A stretch of 64,000 nt of DNA, taken from the NCBI GenBank assembly GCA_035578175.1, contig JAQMRL010000014.1, forward strand, positions 18,650,395-18,714,394, written 5' to 3'. The notes under the pieces were generated by a model. It was not told the DNA's origin and made no database searches. It saw nothing but the letters and a program-made list of their open reading frames with translations. This DNA comes from Catonia carolina. Taxonomy: Eukaryota; Arthropoda; Insecta; Hemiptera; Achilidae. A program made the translations under genes and the position numbers. Of the stretch, positions 22,409 to 34,926 are shown in pieces (position 1 is the stretch's first letter; every line of letters starts with the position of its first letter).

Positions 22409-23390
22409 AATCAGTAATTACCGCTAAACTAAGCGTTATACAAAGAAATGTCTAGAATAAAAGTTGTAGGTTTTTAAAATTTCTACAACTTTAATTATAT
22501 GCACTTTTGCCCTAAAATGCATATTTAAGCAGCTATTTAAAAAAAATTGTTTTCTACGAGAGCAAAGCCTCTTTAAAAATTTCAGCAACCATGGCGCCCT
22601 ATCTTGTAGAGCATAAAAAATGTAGTAAACGAGGCGGTTTTAAGAAAAATCGTATAAGCCGTTTTTGAAAAAATTGCAAAAAAAAACAAATTACACGAAT
22701 AAACTATTACTTCCGGTTGACCGATTTTAATGAAACTGTTCGTGTCGAGTCCTCTAATAGTACCTAACTTAAGTTTCTAGTTTCAACTACGTATAATGTC
22801 CGTTCTTGAGATATGCTGTTCCACACTCACACACACACACACACACACCAATCGCTAAAAACATGTTTTTTTGGGTTCATGGGTTCTGAAAACGTGTACA
22901 TCCGGTGAAAACTCAATTTCAAAATATCGTCATAAAACAATATTTTCCTTCCTATTTATTTATATAGGCAAGAGCTGCCCATAACAGACAGGTGGAGTGT
23001 CAAATTATTTACACTCAATCTGTTTGTTGCAGGGCTAAAATAAATAGTTCTGTTTCTTATCACATGGTCAGCCAATCAAATGACTGAATCATTTAAGAAC
23101 AGAAGAGGTAGAGGTGTCAAAGACACTAGTCAGAGTTATCTTCTCTGAAAGTAATGAATTTCACTATACAGCCAGACCCTGTGGTGAATGAAGTGAAGGT
23201 GTCATTTGCAGAGTGGAAAATATGTGCTTTTCAGAGGGCCCGGCATGCTGTTAAGCGTACTTTTCCACTCAGTGAGGAAGGCAATGGTAAACCACCTCAC
23301 TCCTCGTTTTACTTAGTAAAACCTCTACAGGTTCAAACCAGCCTTTCAGCTGTTGACCTAAACAACAAATAGGCAAGAGAGCGTAAAAAT
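22409..23390 (-). mobile_element. HINE-like repeat copy H19, 3' truncated, with SINE D insertion
   Basis: Starts mid-element at TCAGTAATTACCGCTAAACT right after the 5' end of H18, so the two are direct tandem neighbours. Its own 5' end is split by SINE D2; after the SINE it reads TAGGCAAGAGAGCGTAAAAA. Confidence 0.9.
22975..23368 (-). mobile_element. tRNA-like SINE, family D, copy 2, with 11-bp target duplication
   Basis: ATAGGCAAGAG is present at 22964-22974 and again at 23369-23379, both derived from the HINE 5' end, which fixes the SINE boundaries precisely. On the minus strand the head reads TTTGTTGTTTAGGTCAACAG with B-box-like GGTTTGAACCTG. The 394-bp length defines the family. A 72-codon frame through it recurs in other copies and is not a gene. 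Confidence 0.93.
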
Positions 23391-23978
23391 TATTAATGGT
23401 TTGGTGTGAAATACCCCAAAGGTTTTTGGATGGCATGTAAATTAAAATTACAAATATTATTAAATTGTTTATTTTGTAATTATATTTATTATATAATTTG
23501 TACACCTGTTGTTTATAAATACCTAATAATTAAAAAAACCAAAAAATTAATTTTATACATCAAAGGAAAAAAATTGTTTACAAACTTCTACGCAAAGTAA
23601 ATTAAAATTGGTTATTCTAAAAAACAAATAATATAACTGAAAAACCCATATATACGAGATCTAAACAACAACGTCCAATTCAAAACATATTAATTTGACA
23701 GACAAATATATTTTTAAAATGCTTTCATCCAATCAGCAAAAAACAGATACTTTAAACAATGCAGAATACACATCGCCGAATAAACAAATTGAATCAACGG
23801 TGACCTTATCGTCGTTGAACTTTCAAAATTCGGCGTTCATATAAGTAGATTGTTAATCCAAAGTATTTTAAATTCAGTACAGTGTACTAATACTTGGTAG
23901 ATCAAATGGTACTAAATTAAAATATTCAAATAAATTTCATCGTTCAACTTTCCTAAACAAATAAACATCGAAACTAGT
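23391..23978. other. Unclassified AT-rich spacer
   Basis: A weak HINE-end-like string (GGTTTGGTGTGAAATACCCC) occurs at the start. The rest has no recognisable feature. Confidence 0.5.
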
Positions 23979-24902
23979 AATTTTTATTTTCTCTTGCCTA
24001 TAAAAATATATAGGAAGGAGAGTATTGTTTTCACGTTAATTTTTCGAAATTGAGTTTACACCGGATATACACGTTTTTAGACCCCTGAATCTAAAAAACA
24101 TGTTTTTAGAGATTGATCTGGTGTGTGTGAACAAAATATTTCAAAAATGGAACATCGTACGAACTTGAAACTTGAAAATTAAGTAAGATACTACTATCGA
24201 ACTCGACACGAACATTTTCATCAAAATCGGTCTAATAGTTTATTCGTGTAATTTTTCACTCCTTTACGATTTTCTTAAAAACGGCTCCTACGATTTTTTT
24301 AAAAAATGGCCTAGTTTAATAAACTTTTTATACTTTACAAGATAGAGTGGCGCCATTTTTGCTGAAATTCTTGGGGAGGCTGTTTTGTCGTTAAAATATT
24401 GTTTCTTTTTTAAGGTTGTGGCTTTAATATGCATTTGAGCGCAAAAATGAATAATATAAAAGTACTAGAGAATATAAAATCTTACAACTTTCATTTCGAA
24501 CCTTTTTTTGTATAATGCTTAGTTTAGCAATTATTAGCGATTTTCTGTTTTTTTCTCACAACAACGCCTAAAAAAATCGATTTTTTTTTCAAATTTCAGT
24601 CAGCATGCATTTTACGACAAAAGTGTATATATTCAAATTTATAAGAAATTAAACGGTCTACAACTTTTATTTTAAGCATTTTTCTCTACAGAGCCTAGTT
24701 TAGCGTGAAAGAGTGATTTTCCGTATTTTTAAGCCAAACTGAGGTTGATTTTCTTTTTGCGTCTTTCACTCATTTAAAATTAGGTTAGGTTTATATAGGT
24801 TAGTTTTTTGTTTATTTCTAATGTTTCATTACTAATGGTAGGTTATATTATTATTTGTATTGGCAAGAGAGAGTTGTGTCAGTGTTTTTTACACCAAACT
24901 TT
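23979..24902 (+). mobile_element. HINE-like repeat copy H20, full length
   Basis: Runs from TTTTTATTTTCTCTTGCC to a diverged 3' hairpin (GTGTCAGTGTTTTTTACACC) and AAACTTTTT. The microsatellite is nearly lost (GGTGTGTGTGAAC), showing that the element persists without a long repeat. Confidence 0.92.
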
Positions 24903-25016
24903 TTACTTTCTCTTGGCTATATGAATGTATAGGTAGGAAAGTATTGTTTTAATGTCGATTTTTCGAAATCGAGTTTACACCGGATATACACGTTTTCAGA
25001 TCCCCTGAACCCAAAT
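24899..25016 (+). mobile_element. HINE 5' fragment H21, head-to-tail after H20
   Basis: The T-run ending H20 directly continues into ACTTTCTCTTGGCTATATG and the 5' block as far as CCCCTGAACCCAAA. It is then replaced by the 3' end of H22. Confidence 0.88.
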
Positions 25017-26072
<1,056 letters not shown>

Positions 26073-26073
26073 T

Positions 26074-26132
26074 ATGTTTTTAGCGATTGGTCTGTGTGTG
26101 TGTGTGTCTGTGTGCGCGCGCGCCCACGTGAG
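26074..26132 (+). mobile_element. HINE fragment around the microsatellite (H23)
   Basis: ATGTTTTTAGCGATTGGTC followed by GT/GC repeats matches only the microsatellite neighbourhood. It leads straight into a (GA)n tract. Confidence 0.8.
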
Positions 26133-26236
26133 GGAGTGAGAGAGCGCGAGAGAGAGAGTGTGAGAGAGAGAAACAGACAGATAGAGAGAGAGTAAGAGAG
26201 AAAGAGGGAGATAGTGAGAGAGTGAGAGAGAGATTG
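26131..26236 (+). repeat. (GA)n-rich tract
   Basis: About 105 bp of GAGAGA with GTGAGA and ACAGACAGATAG interruptions. A stub of SINE D (GGCTGGTGACCTAAACAAC, 26240-26258) follows. Confidence 0.9.
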
Positions 26237-26262
26237 AGTGGCTGGTGACCTAAACAACAACA

Positions 26263-26806
26263 AACTGTATAATTACTCATACTGTTTACGTTAATATTTT
26301 TAAACTCTCGGTTTTCCCTTAAATTCTGCAATACTCGTTTCTTTTTCGATACTGTCACAATATTATTGAGAATTTCTCTCAATTAAAACAAAGATAATGA
26401 TTTTGTTGACATTTATCATGGTATAATAATGGTAAACAAACATCCCTGAGGGATTTCTGTACCACAATACAAATGGACAGCGTGTTTACAATAGTGCATG
26501 ACCCCACTACGTTGTAGGTGTACCATAATTTCAGCTGTAATCCATTATACATTATATATAATATCGTCTCCCCTCCTGGCGGAGAGCGATGGAATACGTG
26601 CCAAGTTACAGTGAATCCATATTTGCATAGCGTACAATTAGTTATCAATAAACAAACATTAGGTGTACTTGTTAAATACCTGCTCATCAACTCAAAGTCG
26701 ACTGTAATATCTGATATTAGCAAACTCTACTTGTTTCAACAATATTATGTTTATCTACGGAAAGGTATAATCTGTGAAATGCTTCTAAAATATATAACTG
26801 TTAACC
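26263..26806. other. Unclassified spacer
   Basis: Overlapping frames of 100-114 codons exist on both strands but show no recognisable domain; codon patterns look random. Nothing else seen. Confidence 0.5.
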
Positions 26807-27290
26807 TACTTGCTTCTTCTTCTTAACGTGCCTGTCCGATTCGAACGTTGGCTACCATCATAGCTATCTTGGTCCTGTCCTCTGCAATGCGGAAAAGTTG
26901 GGCTGAGCTCTGTCCATACCAGTCTCTCAGGTTAGCAAGCCAGGATATTCTTCTTCGGCCTGGCCGTCTTCTACCATCCAATCTACCCTGCAGGATGCGC
27001 TGCAACAGTTCATATCTACCGTGGTTCCTCATAATATGACCAAGGTATTCCAACTTGCGACACTTTATGATGTTTATTACCTCTGGTTCCTTGCTCATTC
27101 GGCGCAGTACCTCGGTGTTGGTCACTCTGTCCGTCCATGGTATCTTCAACATTCTTCTGTACAACCAAAGTTCGAAGGCTTCAAGTTTAGCAGTGGTTGC
27201 CTTCGTCAACGTCCAAGTCTCCACCCCATACAGAAGCACGGAAAACACGTAACACCGTAAGAGCCGCAACTTAGTGCCCACTAAGGAACG
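26807..27290 (-). mobile_element. 5'-truncated non-LTR retrotransposon (RTE/jockey-like)
   Basis: On the minus strand a reverse-transcriptase C-terminus is followed immediately after its stop codon by a (GAA)n tail (26809-26822). A very short 3' UTR with a trinucleotide tail is a common feature of RTE-type LINEs. The 5' end is truncated near 27290. I could not identify a clear target duplication. Confidence 0.8.
26823..27281 (-). pseudogene. Non-LTR retrotransposon reverse transcriptase, C-terminal part
   Basis: 152 codons remain open to the natural stop. Recognisable family motifs are the YGVETWTL segment near residue 18, LEAFELWLYRRMLKI near 32, the LEYLGHIMR motif near 77, and the basic RRRPGRRRISWLANLRDWYG near 103-122. 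These belong to the region downstream of the reverse-transcriptase palm/thumb in RTE- or jockey-type LINEs. The endonuclease and catalytic YADD parts are missing, so it cannot act. The Met at the start is incidental. Confidence 0.85.
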
Positions 27291-27298
27291 AAAATATT

Positions 27299-28616
27299 AA
27301 TTTTTACTTTCTCTTAATCTTACTTCCACTTAATCTGTTAATTGCAGGGCTAAAATAAATAGTTCTGTTTTTTATCACATAGTCAGCCAATGAAATGCCT
27401 GAATCATTAAAGAACAGATTAGGTAGAGGTGTAATAGACACTAATCAGAGTTATCTCCTCTCAACGTAATGAATTTCACTGTACAGCCCAATTTCACTGT
27501 GTATGAAGTGAAGGTAATATACCTTCACTTCATTCACCCCATATATATTTGCAGAGTGGAAAATAAGTGCTTGTCAGAGGGCCCGGCACGCTGATAAGCA
27601 TACTGTTCCACTCAGTGAAGAAGGCGGTGGTAAACCACCTCACTCCTCGTTTTTACTTAGTAAAACCTCTATAGGTTCAAACCAGCCATTCGGCTGTTGA
27701 CCTAAACAACATATTGTTTTCATGTCGAATTTTTGAAATCGAGTTTTCACCGGATCTACGCGTTTGCAGACCCCCTGAATCTAAAAAACATATTTTTAGA
27801 GATTGGTCTGTGTGTGTGTTTGTGCGAACAAAATATCTCAAGAACGGAACGTCGTACGAACTTAAAACTTGAAAATTAAGTTAGGTACTTCTAGAGGACC
27901 CGACACGAACATTTTCATTAAAATCGGTCAACCGGAAATGGTAGTTTATTCGTGTAATTTTTCACTTTTTGTCATTTTCTCATAAACGGCTCCTACAATT
28001 TTTTTTAAAAATCGCCTCATTTACTATATTTTTAATGCTCTACACGATAGAGGAGTAGGCGCCAAGTCTGCTGAAATTCTTGAGGAAGCATTTCTCTCGT
28101 AGAAAAAATGTTTTTAAGACTGCGGCTTTAATTATGCATTTTAGCGCAAAAATGCATACAATAAAATTTAAAAACCTACAACATTTTTAAACCTACAACA
28201 ATTCTAAACATTTTAAATTACCTACTTAAACGGTAATTTGTGATTTTTTTTTTAGTTTGTTTTTCATGAAAATCTGTAAAAACAAACGATTTTTAAAGAT
28301 TTCAGCCTTAGTAGCCTATGCGTTTTACTACACAAGTGTATAATAAAATTTATAGGAAATTAAAAGATATACAATTTTGTTTAAAGAATTTTTCTCTACA
28401 GAGCCTATTTTAGCGTCAAAAAGTAATTTTTCGTTTTATTAAGTCAGACTAAGGTTGATTTTCATTTTGCATCATTAACTTATGATTAAAATTATGTTGT
28501 TTTTTTTTGAGATTAATTTTTTTGCTTACTTCTAATGTTTTATTCTTAATGTTAGGTTATATTGTTTATTATTTGCATTGGCAAGAGAAAGTCGTGAGAG
28601 TGTTTCACACCAGATT
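27299..28616 (+). mobile_element. HINE-like repeat copy H24, 5' end split by SINE D
   Basis: TTTTTACTTTCTCTT at 27300-27315 is the 5' end; SINE D3 follows and the 5' block resumes at ATATTGTTTTCATGTCG (27711). The short GT tract is at 27808-27825. The 3' end GTGAGAGTGTTTCACAC and CAGATTTTTT reaches 28616. Confidence 0.87.
27335..27710 (-). mobile_element. tRNA-like SINE, family D, copy 3
   Basis: Shares the whole family body and the head GGCTGTTGACCTAAACAAC. It has an added inner palindrome at about 27502-27530 (TGAAGTGAAGGT / ACCTTCACTTCA) that the other copies lack. Confidence 0.85.
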
Positions 28617-28627
28617 TTTTTTCATAG

Positions 28628-29347
28628 AAATTGGCGTGGAACGTGAAACACCTACTCGATTCTTTCTTAACAATGTAAGTATAATGGAAAATAAAATCTG
28701 GTTAGAAACACTCACACGATTTTCTTTTGCCAATGTAACTAACACCACAGGAAGGTATTATTTTTGTGTAATGCTTTTAAAATGTTTAATTCGTTATCTA
28801 CTTTCTTTAAGGAATAAATAATTAATTTTTTGAATAGAAATGGTGTAAAAGACTTCAACGATTCTTTCTTAACAATGTAAGTACAATGTAAAAAAATACT
28901 GGTTACAAACAATCACATGACTTTATCTTGCCAATGTAAATAACGCCACGAGAAGATGTTATCTGTGTAAAGCTTCTAAAATTTTTAATTCTTTACCTTT
29001 TTGTTGCTTTAAGGAACAAAATAATTAAATTTTTAATATAAATTGACGTGAATCACTTAAACGATTATTTCCTAACAATGTACATAATGAAAAATATAAT
29101 CTGGTTGGAAACAACCACGAACTTTCTCTTGCCAACGTAAATAATGCCACGGGAAGTTATTAGTGTAGTCTAATGTTTCTAAAATGTTAAATTGTTTACC
29201 GACTTGCTTTAAGGAATAAAATAATTAATTTTTCCAAAATAAATTGGCGCGAAACACTTAAACGATTATTTCCTAACAGTGTAAGTAATGAAAAATAAAA
29301 TCTAGTGTGAAACATTCACACGACTTTCTCCTGCCAATGCGAAATAC
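28628..29347 (-). repeat. Tandem array of ~200-bp units derived from the HINE terminus
   Basis: Units start at about 28628, 28838, 29040 and 29241 (periods about 210, 202 and 201 bp; the last is partial). Each unit contains two diverged copies of the HINE 3' end: a weak one (AAATTGGCGTGAAACACTTA..TTTCTTAACAATGTAAGTA) and a better one (AATCTGGTTAGAAACACTC..CTTTCTCTTGCCAATG), followed by ~90 bp of unit-specific sequence with CTTTAAGGAATAAAATAATT. The array directly follows H24. Confidence 0.9.
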
Positions 29348-30417
29348 CGCCAATTATAAACTATGTTTAATCATTAGTAAACAATGTAAAACATGCATAT
29401 AAACAACTAATATTAAGCCCAAACCCAGTTCAAACTGTTGATATAATTTTAGGTCATGCACAAATTGATGGTGGGGGAGGCGACGAAACGTGCTCCAGCT
29501 AATTATGTATAAGTCGGAAACCTGTAAATATTGTTCTTTTCCAGTAAGGAATTATTCTTTAACGCATTTAATAGTGTTTACAGAAATAGAATATCATAAA
29601 AGAAACAATTTTTATTCCCTCTATAGTGTGTAGGTAGCATTGATGGTTTGGGAATTGTTTGTTTTGAATGGAATCCCTCCAGCTCGTGTGTAAATCAACG
29701 TACATGCATGTTCTTTAGTTTCTGTTGAAGCTATGACATTTCTATAACGGAATTTGCCCTTGAAAAGGGAAGACGAGTCCATTTTACTGTTCAGCAGGGG
29801 GTTTACCATAACAGAGGCAAAAATTCGTCACTTGGCAGAGTTGCAGAAAACGTGTAACGGCTTCCTTCTAACCACACCTACAGAATTTTTCAAAACACGG
29901 GGTTGTAGGGAAAAAATTTCCTACATTGCTTTGTTTACAGCTGTAACCTAAATATATAATAAAAGCTCTGTGACATCACCGTAAAGAATGTAAAATGCCA
30001 TCCCTTCATGCTTTCCTGTGATATGAAAATGGACTCATGTTGAACATTTTGTAACTTCGTCAAATATTTACGGAAATTTAAATAAAAAAATAACATTTAT
30101 TCCAGTAAACTCTTGTCTACAAAACATGCTTTATAAATGTTTTTGCTAAACTGAAATTTAAGCCCGTTATAGTAAAAAATCTAAAGTAAACACAAACATT
30201 TTCGCGGATGAAAATTTCGCTCGCCTAAACGCAAAGAATTATGGACCGATTTTCTTGTAATTATACTCGAAAGGCGCGTACGTATTGTATGAATCAACTG
30301 TAATTTTTCAGAATTTTTCATCAGAAATGACGTTAGATAAAACAGTTTTTTGAGAGCCCGTTTCGATTTTTCCAATGCTTCTGTTTTACGAGGAACAGTC
30401 CGTTTCGTAAGGCTATT
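29348..30417. other. Unclassified spacer
   Basis: About 1.07 kb without recognisable repeats. Small open frames (62-89 codons) on both strands show no domain. The composition is somewhat less AT-rich than neighbours. Confidence 0.5.
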
Positions 30418-30568
30418 GCCCACAATCTTAAAAAAAACCTTTTTTACCATGAGAGTCTAACCTCTACCAACACTCAGCAGATGCGCCGCTTATCCTTTCT
30501 TGTAGAGCATGAAAAATTGTAGTAAATGAGTCGATTTTAAAAAAATTGGTAGGAGCTGTTTATGAGAA
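30418..30568 (-). mobile_element. HINE fragment H25
   Basis: Central block only: CACAATCTTAAAAAAAACC to GGTAGGAGCTGTTTATGAGA. It is directly followed by H26 in the same orientation. Confidence 0.75.
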
Positions 30569-30569
30569 C

Positions 30570-30889
30570 AACTATTTGAACTAAAAGTTGCACGGTCTTA
30601 AACGTTCCACAACGTTGATTATCTAAACTTTTGCTCTAAAATTCACATAGTAAGGCCGTAATTAAAAAAAAAAAATTTCTACAAGAGAAAAGCCTTCCCC
30701 TTCCCAAGAATTATAATAAGCAGACTTGCTGCTTCACGTATCTTGTAGAACACAAAATATGTAGTAGGATGGAGCAAATTTGGAAAATTTGCACCGTTTT
30801 TTGAAAAAATTGAAAAACAGTGAACATATGCACGAATAAACTATTTGTTCCAGTTAACCGATTTTAATGAAATTGTTCGTTATCAGGAA
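30570..30889 (-). mobile_element. HINE fragment H26
   Basis: Central block, diverged: AACTAAAAGTTGCACGGTC to AATTGTTCGTTATCAGG. It is the second of three truncated direct neighbours. Confidence 0.75.
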
Positions 30890-31362
30890 AAATCTTAAAA
30901 AACAATATTTTTACGAGAAAACAGCCTCACCAAAAATTTCAGCAGACATGGCGCCTACCCTATTTTGTATAGCATAAAAAATGTAATAAACCAGGCGATT
31001 TTTTAAAAAATCGCAGGACCTGTTTTTGGGAAAATCGCAAAAAAGTTAAAAATGACACGAATAAACTATTACTTCCGGTTGACCGATTTTGATTAAAATG
31101 TTCGTGTCGGGTCCTCTAATGGTATGTAACTAAGGTTTCAAGTTTCAAGTTTGTACGATGTTCTATTCTTGAGATATTCTGTTCACACAAACACACACAC
31201 ACACACACACACACAGACAAATCGCTAAAAACATGTTTTTTTGGATTCAGGGGGTCTGAAAATGTGTAGATACGGTGAAAACTCGATTTCGATAAATATC
31301 GACATAAAAACAACACTTTCCTTCCTACATATTCATATAGGTACGCAAGAGAAAGTAAAAAT
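30890..31362 (-). mobile_element. HINE-like repeat copy H27, 3' truncated
   Basis: Starts in the central block and carries the (CA)n (31189-31214) and a normal 5' end (ACGCAAGAGAAAGTAAAAA). H25-H27 form a direct series of pieces, each lacking the 3' terminus. Confidence 0.88.
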
Positions 31363-32503
31363 TAAGTTATTTCAAATGGTGGACAAAATTTTTTGATTCA
31401 TCATAAATTAGTATATTTTGTATTCGAGTGGGATTCACATTATGTATATATCTTAAAAATTTCCTTACATTCGAAATATTTAAGCTGTACCGTACTTTTG
31501 GGACACCCAGTATAACTGATTATTATACGTTTACAGCTATAGTCACTTGAGTCACGAGTTTGCCCTTGTTTGCAACGAGGGGTAAAGGCAGGAAATCATC
31601 AGTGCGCATGCGCGACTGCTTTAATTTCAGTACGACAAACATAATAACTTATACTATACGCAGAGCATATACAGTAAATCGCGGAACCTTTTGTAGCTTA
31701 ACTGAACGAAAACTGTTTGTTACCGTAAACACAAATGTCGGTAACGCAATGTAACAAAATGTTGTAAAGTTAACGCTAAACAAAAATGCCTAAACGCGCC
31801 TCTTAACAAAAGCCGTGAGCGAGCGGTTAACTACTGTGATGTTTCTCTTTGCACAATTCGAAAAATAAAGAAGTAAACTAAGGACGTGAAGAAGCTATTC
31901 TTCAACAGTTTTGTTGACACCTGGTATAAAAAGGAAACGGTTAGGTAGATACTAGAGAGACTGATAATGAAAACACCGATGACAGCAATAGTAAAGAAGG
32001 TGATTCATTCGCAATTATAGTAAATCAAACATTTCTAGTCATGTAATTAAGTTATAGGCAATATTACAGTTCACATTTATTTCTTATAAGGTTTATGAAG
32101 AAAACATTTTCTCGGAATAAATCACAGCTTACAAAATGTATCTAGAAACTGCGCGGTAGTGAAATGTACGAGTAGTGTCTCACTGTAGAGGTTGGCAGCA
32201 CTGTAAATATTTCACTTCCCTGCCTCACAGCCCATCCATACGCAAAAAGCAATCTCGTGACTTCAGTGCCTATACCACTAAATTAAATGACTGTACCACG
32301 GACGTGACCAAACGATTACTTAAATTATTTTAAAAATCAGTTGACTTTACTTACAAAGAGAAGTTTTGATTTTTTAGGTTAATATTTTTGAATCCATCAG
32401 AAGACTGACCTGAAAAAATACAAAAAAAAAATTGTATCAAAAAAAAATCTTTACATGATTATTATTTATTTTATACCTAATAGGCCTATGTTTGTTTCAA
32501 TTT
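31363..32503. other. Unclassified spacer
   Basis: About 1.1 kb with a mixed composition and short frames only; no domain, RNA or transposon end recognised. A CAGTGCGCATGCGCGACTG palindromic patch lies near 31600. Confidence 0.5.
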
Positions 32504-33285
32504 GTTACTTTCTCTCGCCTATATGAATATATAGGAAGGAATGTATTGTTTTCATGTCGATTTTTCGATATCGAGTTTACACCGGATCTACACGTTTTCA
32601 GACCCCCTGAATCCAAAAAACATGTTTCTAGGGATAGGTCTGTGTGTGTGTGTGCGCGCGCGCGTGAACAGAATATCTCGAGAACGAAACATTGTTCGAA
32701 CTTGAAACTAGCACTTTTATTTAGGCGCCATGTCTGCTAAAATTCTTGGGGAAGCTGATTTTCGTAAAAAAATTGTTTTTTTAAGATTGCGCCTTTAATA
32801 TGCATTTAACCACAAAAATGTTTTATTAAAAGTTGTAGCGAATTAAAAATCCTACACATTTTATTTCAAATATATTTTTTTGTATAACGCTAAGTTTAGC
32901 GCTAATTAGCGATTTTCTGTTTTTTTTTCTCACGAAAACGTGTGAAAAATCGATTTTTTTAAGATTTCGGCCTTAAAAATCATTTTACGACAAAAGTGTA
33001 TAAACCAAAATTATAAAAAATTAAACGATCTACAGCTTTTATTAAGAGCATTTTTCTCTACAGAGCCTAGTTTAGCGTGAAATAGTGATTTTCCGTATTT
33101 TTCAGCGTAATAACTGAGGTTGATTTTCATTTTGCGTCTTTCACTCATGATTAAAATTAGGTTATATTTATTGAGGTAAGTTTTTTTTTTTTATTTCAAG
33201 TGTATGTTTTATTACTAATGTTAGGTTTATTGTTAATTTTTAGCATTGACAAGAGAGAGTTGTGTGAGTGTTTGACACCATATTT
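32504..33285 (+). mobile_element. HINE-like repeat copy H28, internally deleted
   Basis: The 5' end is GTTACTTTCTCTCGCC and the 3' end is AAGAGAGAGTTGTGTGAGTG. About 200 bp downstream of the microsatellite are missing: CTTGAAACTAGCA joins directly to TTAGGCGCCATGTCTGC (about 32705-32730). Confidence 0.9.
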
Positions 33286-33529
33286 TTTCAATTTAAGAAC
33301 AATAATCAAACCCATGACCAAATCAGATGTGGATGTTATGTAAGATTAATGTTTGTTTTGCATTATCCCCGTATTACAATAATATTGCGACAACTAACAT
33401 AATATGCCGGCCTCAACACTCGGTATAGGCAGATACAGAGAATTTCACGAAATAGAACCAGATATTTGACCGCAACTAGCCCAAAACTGGAAGTCAAGAA
33501 ATCAAAGTCGGAATTTAGAAAGAAAAACC

Positions 33530-34095
33530 AAAATCTGGTGTGAAATACTCACACGACTTTCTCTTGTCAATACTAATAATGAACCATATAACCGAACATT
33601 AGGAATAATACATAAGAAATAACAAAAAACCTAATTTCAAAAAACATAACCTTATTTTAATCATGAATGAATGCTGTAAAATGAAAACCAACCTTAGTTT
33701 GGCTTAATAATATGTAAAATCACTCTTTGCCGCATAACTAGGCTCTGTAGAGAAAATTGCTTCAAATAAAAATTGTAGATATTTTAATATCCTATAAATT
33801 TGATTATATGAATTTTTGTCGTAAAATGGATACTACGACTGAAATCTTTGAAAAATCCATGTTTTTACTGATTTCATTAAAAAAATACAGAAAATCACTA
33901 ATTACCTACAAACGAAGCGTTATGTAAAAAAATGTTTTAAATAAAAGTTGTAGGTTTTTAAATTCTCTACATCTCTTAATTCATACAATTTTGCGCTAAA
34001 TGCAAAAAAGGCTGCAATCATAAAACAAAAATTTTCTACGAGAGAAAAGTCTCCCCAGAAACTTCAGCAGATATGGCGAAATGTTATAGAGAATT
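33530..34095 (-). mobile_element. HINE-like repeat copy H29, 5' truncated
   Basis: Runs from AAATCTGGTGTGAAATACTC through the dimeric 3' block to CAGCAGATATGGCG. The microsatellite and 5' end are absent. Confidence 0.88.
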
Positions 34096-34141
34096 TTTTT
34101 GGAAAAAACTTTGAAAAATAAACTTAGTATTGCTGGAGGGA

Positions 34142-34260
34142 GCGCTACTATCCATGTCACCAGTTTGTGTACGTAACATCCTGTCGGACTGTCTCCTGAA
34201 TTGAGACTGCATTGTCAATTCAGGTAGACAGTTTGATTCAGGCAACATGGATAGTAGCGC
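34142..34260. repeat. Short foldback, 119 bp
   Basis: The outer arms GCGCTACTATCCATGT (34142-34157) and ACATGGATAGTAGCGC (34245-34260) are perfect inverted copies. The inner arms GACTGTCTCCTGAATTGA (34187-34204) and TCAATTCAGGTAGACAG (34215-34231) pair again around a 10-nt loop. The left arm has extra unpaired bases. It could be a mini-MITE or a hairpin RNA; no third evidence distinguishes them. Confidence 0.8.
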
Positions 34261-34626
34261 CCAACCCCCGCATTACCCAGTCTATTTTTTTAATTTTAAA
34301 AATTCTACCACAACATTGGCCAATTAATATTTCATGTTATTATCATGTTTGTAGTCTACTAAGTTTTTTAACGCTGAGTAAAACGATAGTTTGGCCGTAC
34401 TGAACGATCGAGCGGTTACTGAGATAGCTAAAATGCCGGGTATTTTCGTCTTCAACCTCGATATGAAAATTTTTAAACAAGACTAAAAAAATATCGGATT
34501 TTAAGGGCAACGCAGAATAAAATGAGCTATATTGCGATGTGAAAATACGTTGAAATCCGACTTATAGTTTTGGAGATGCAAGGGTTCAAATTTGGGTGTC
34601 TATAATTATTACGAAACCTATTGTAA
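34261..34626. other. Unclassified spacer
   Basis: No repeats or coding sequence recognised. Confidence 0.5.
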
Positions 34627-34711
34627 TATCTTTCACACCCCTACCTCTTCTGTTTTTAAATGTTTCACTCATTTAATTGGCTGACCATGTAATAAAAACA
34701 GAACTATTTTT
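34627..34711 (+). mobile_element. SINE family D 3' fragment
   Basis: CTTTCACACCCCTACCTCTTC followed by TTGGCTGACCATGTAATAAA and AACAGAACTATTTTTAC matches the last ~85 bp of family D. It leads directly into the 5' end of H30. Confidence 0.8.
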
Positions 34712-34926
34712 ACTTTTTCTTGCCTATATGAATATATAGGAAGGAAAGTATTGTTTAAAGTCGATTTTTCGATATCGAGTTTTCACCGGAACTACACGTT
34801 TCCAGACCCCCTGAACCCAAAAAACCTGTTCTTAGCGATTGGGATGTGTGTGTGCGTGCGCGCGCGTGTGTGTGTGTGTGGGGGGGGGGAACAGAATATC
34901 TCTAGGACAGAACATCGAACGAACTT

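Noticed and set aside
23154..23372. 70-codon frame repeated at 40.2 kb (QPDPVV..KVSFAEWK type)
   Set aside because: Inside SINE family D; follows the repeat, not a protein family.
26379..26826. Overlapping 114- and 102-codon frames on opposite strands
   Set aside because: No domain or relatives recognised; overlapping opposite frames of this size occur by chance.
28628..29347. Possible CRISPR array because of regular ~200-bp spacing
   Set aside because: Units are long, diverged and eukaryotic, and repeats are not short identical repeats with unique spacers; better explained as a nascent satellite.
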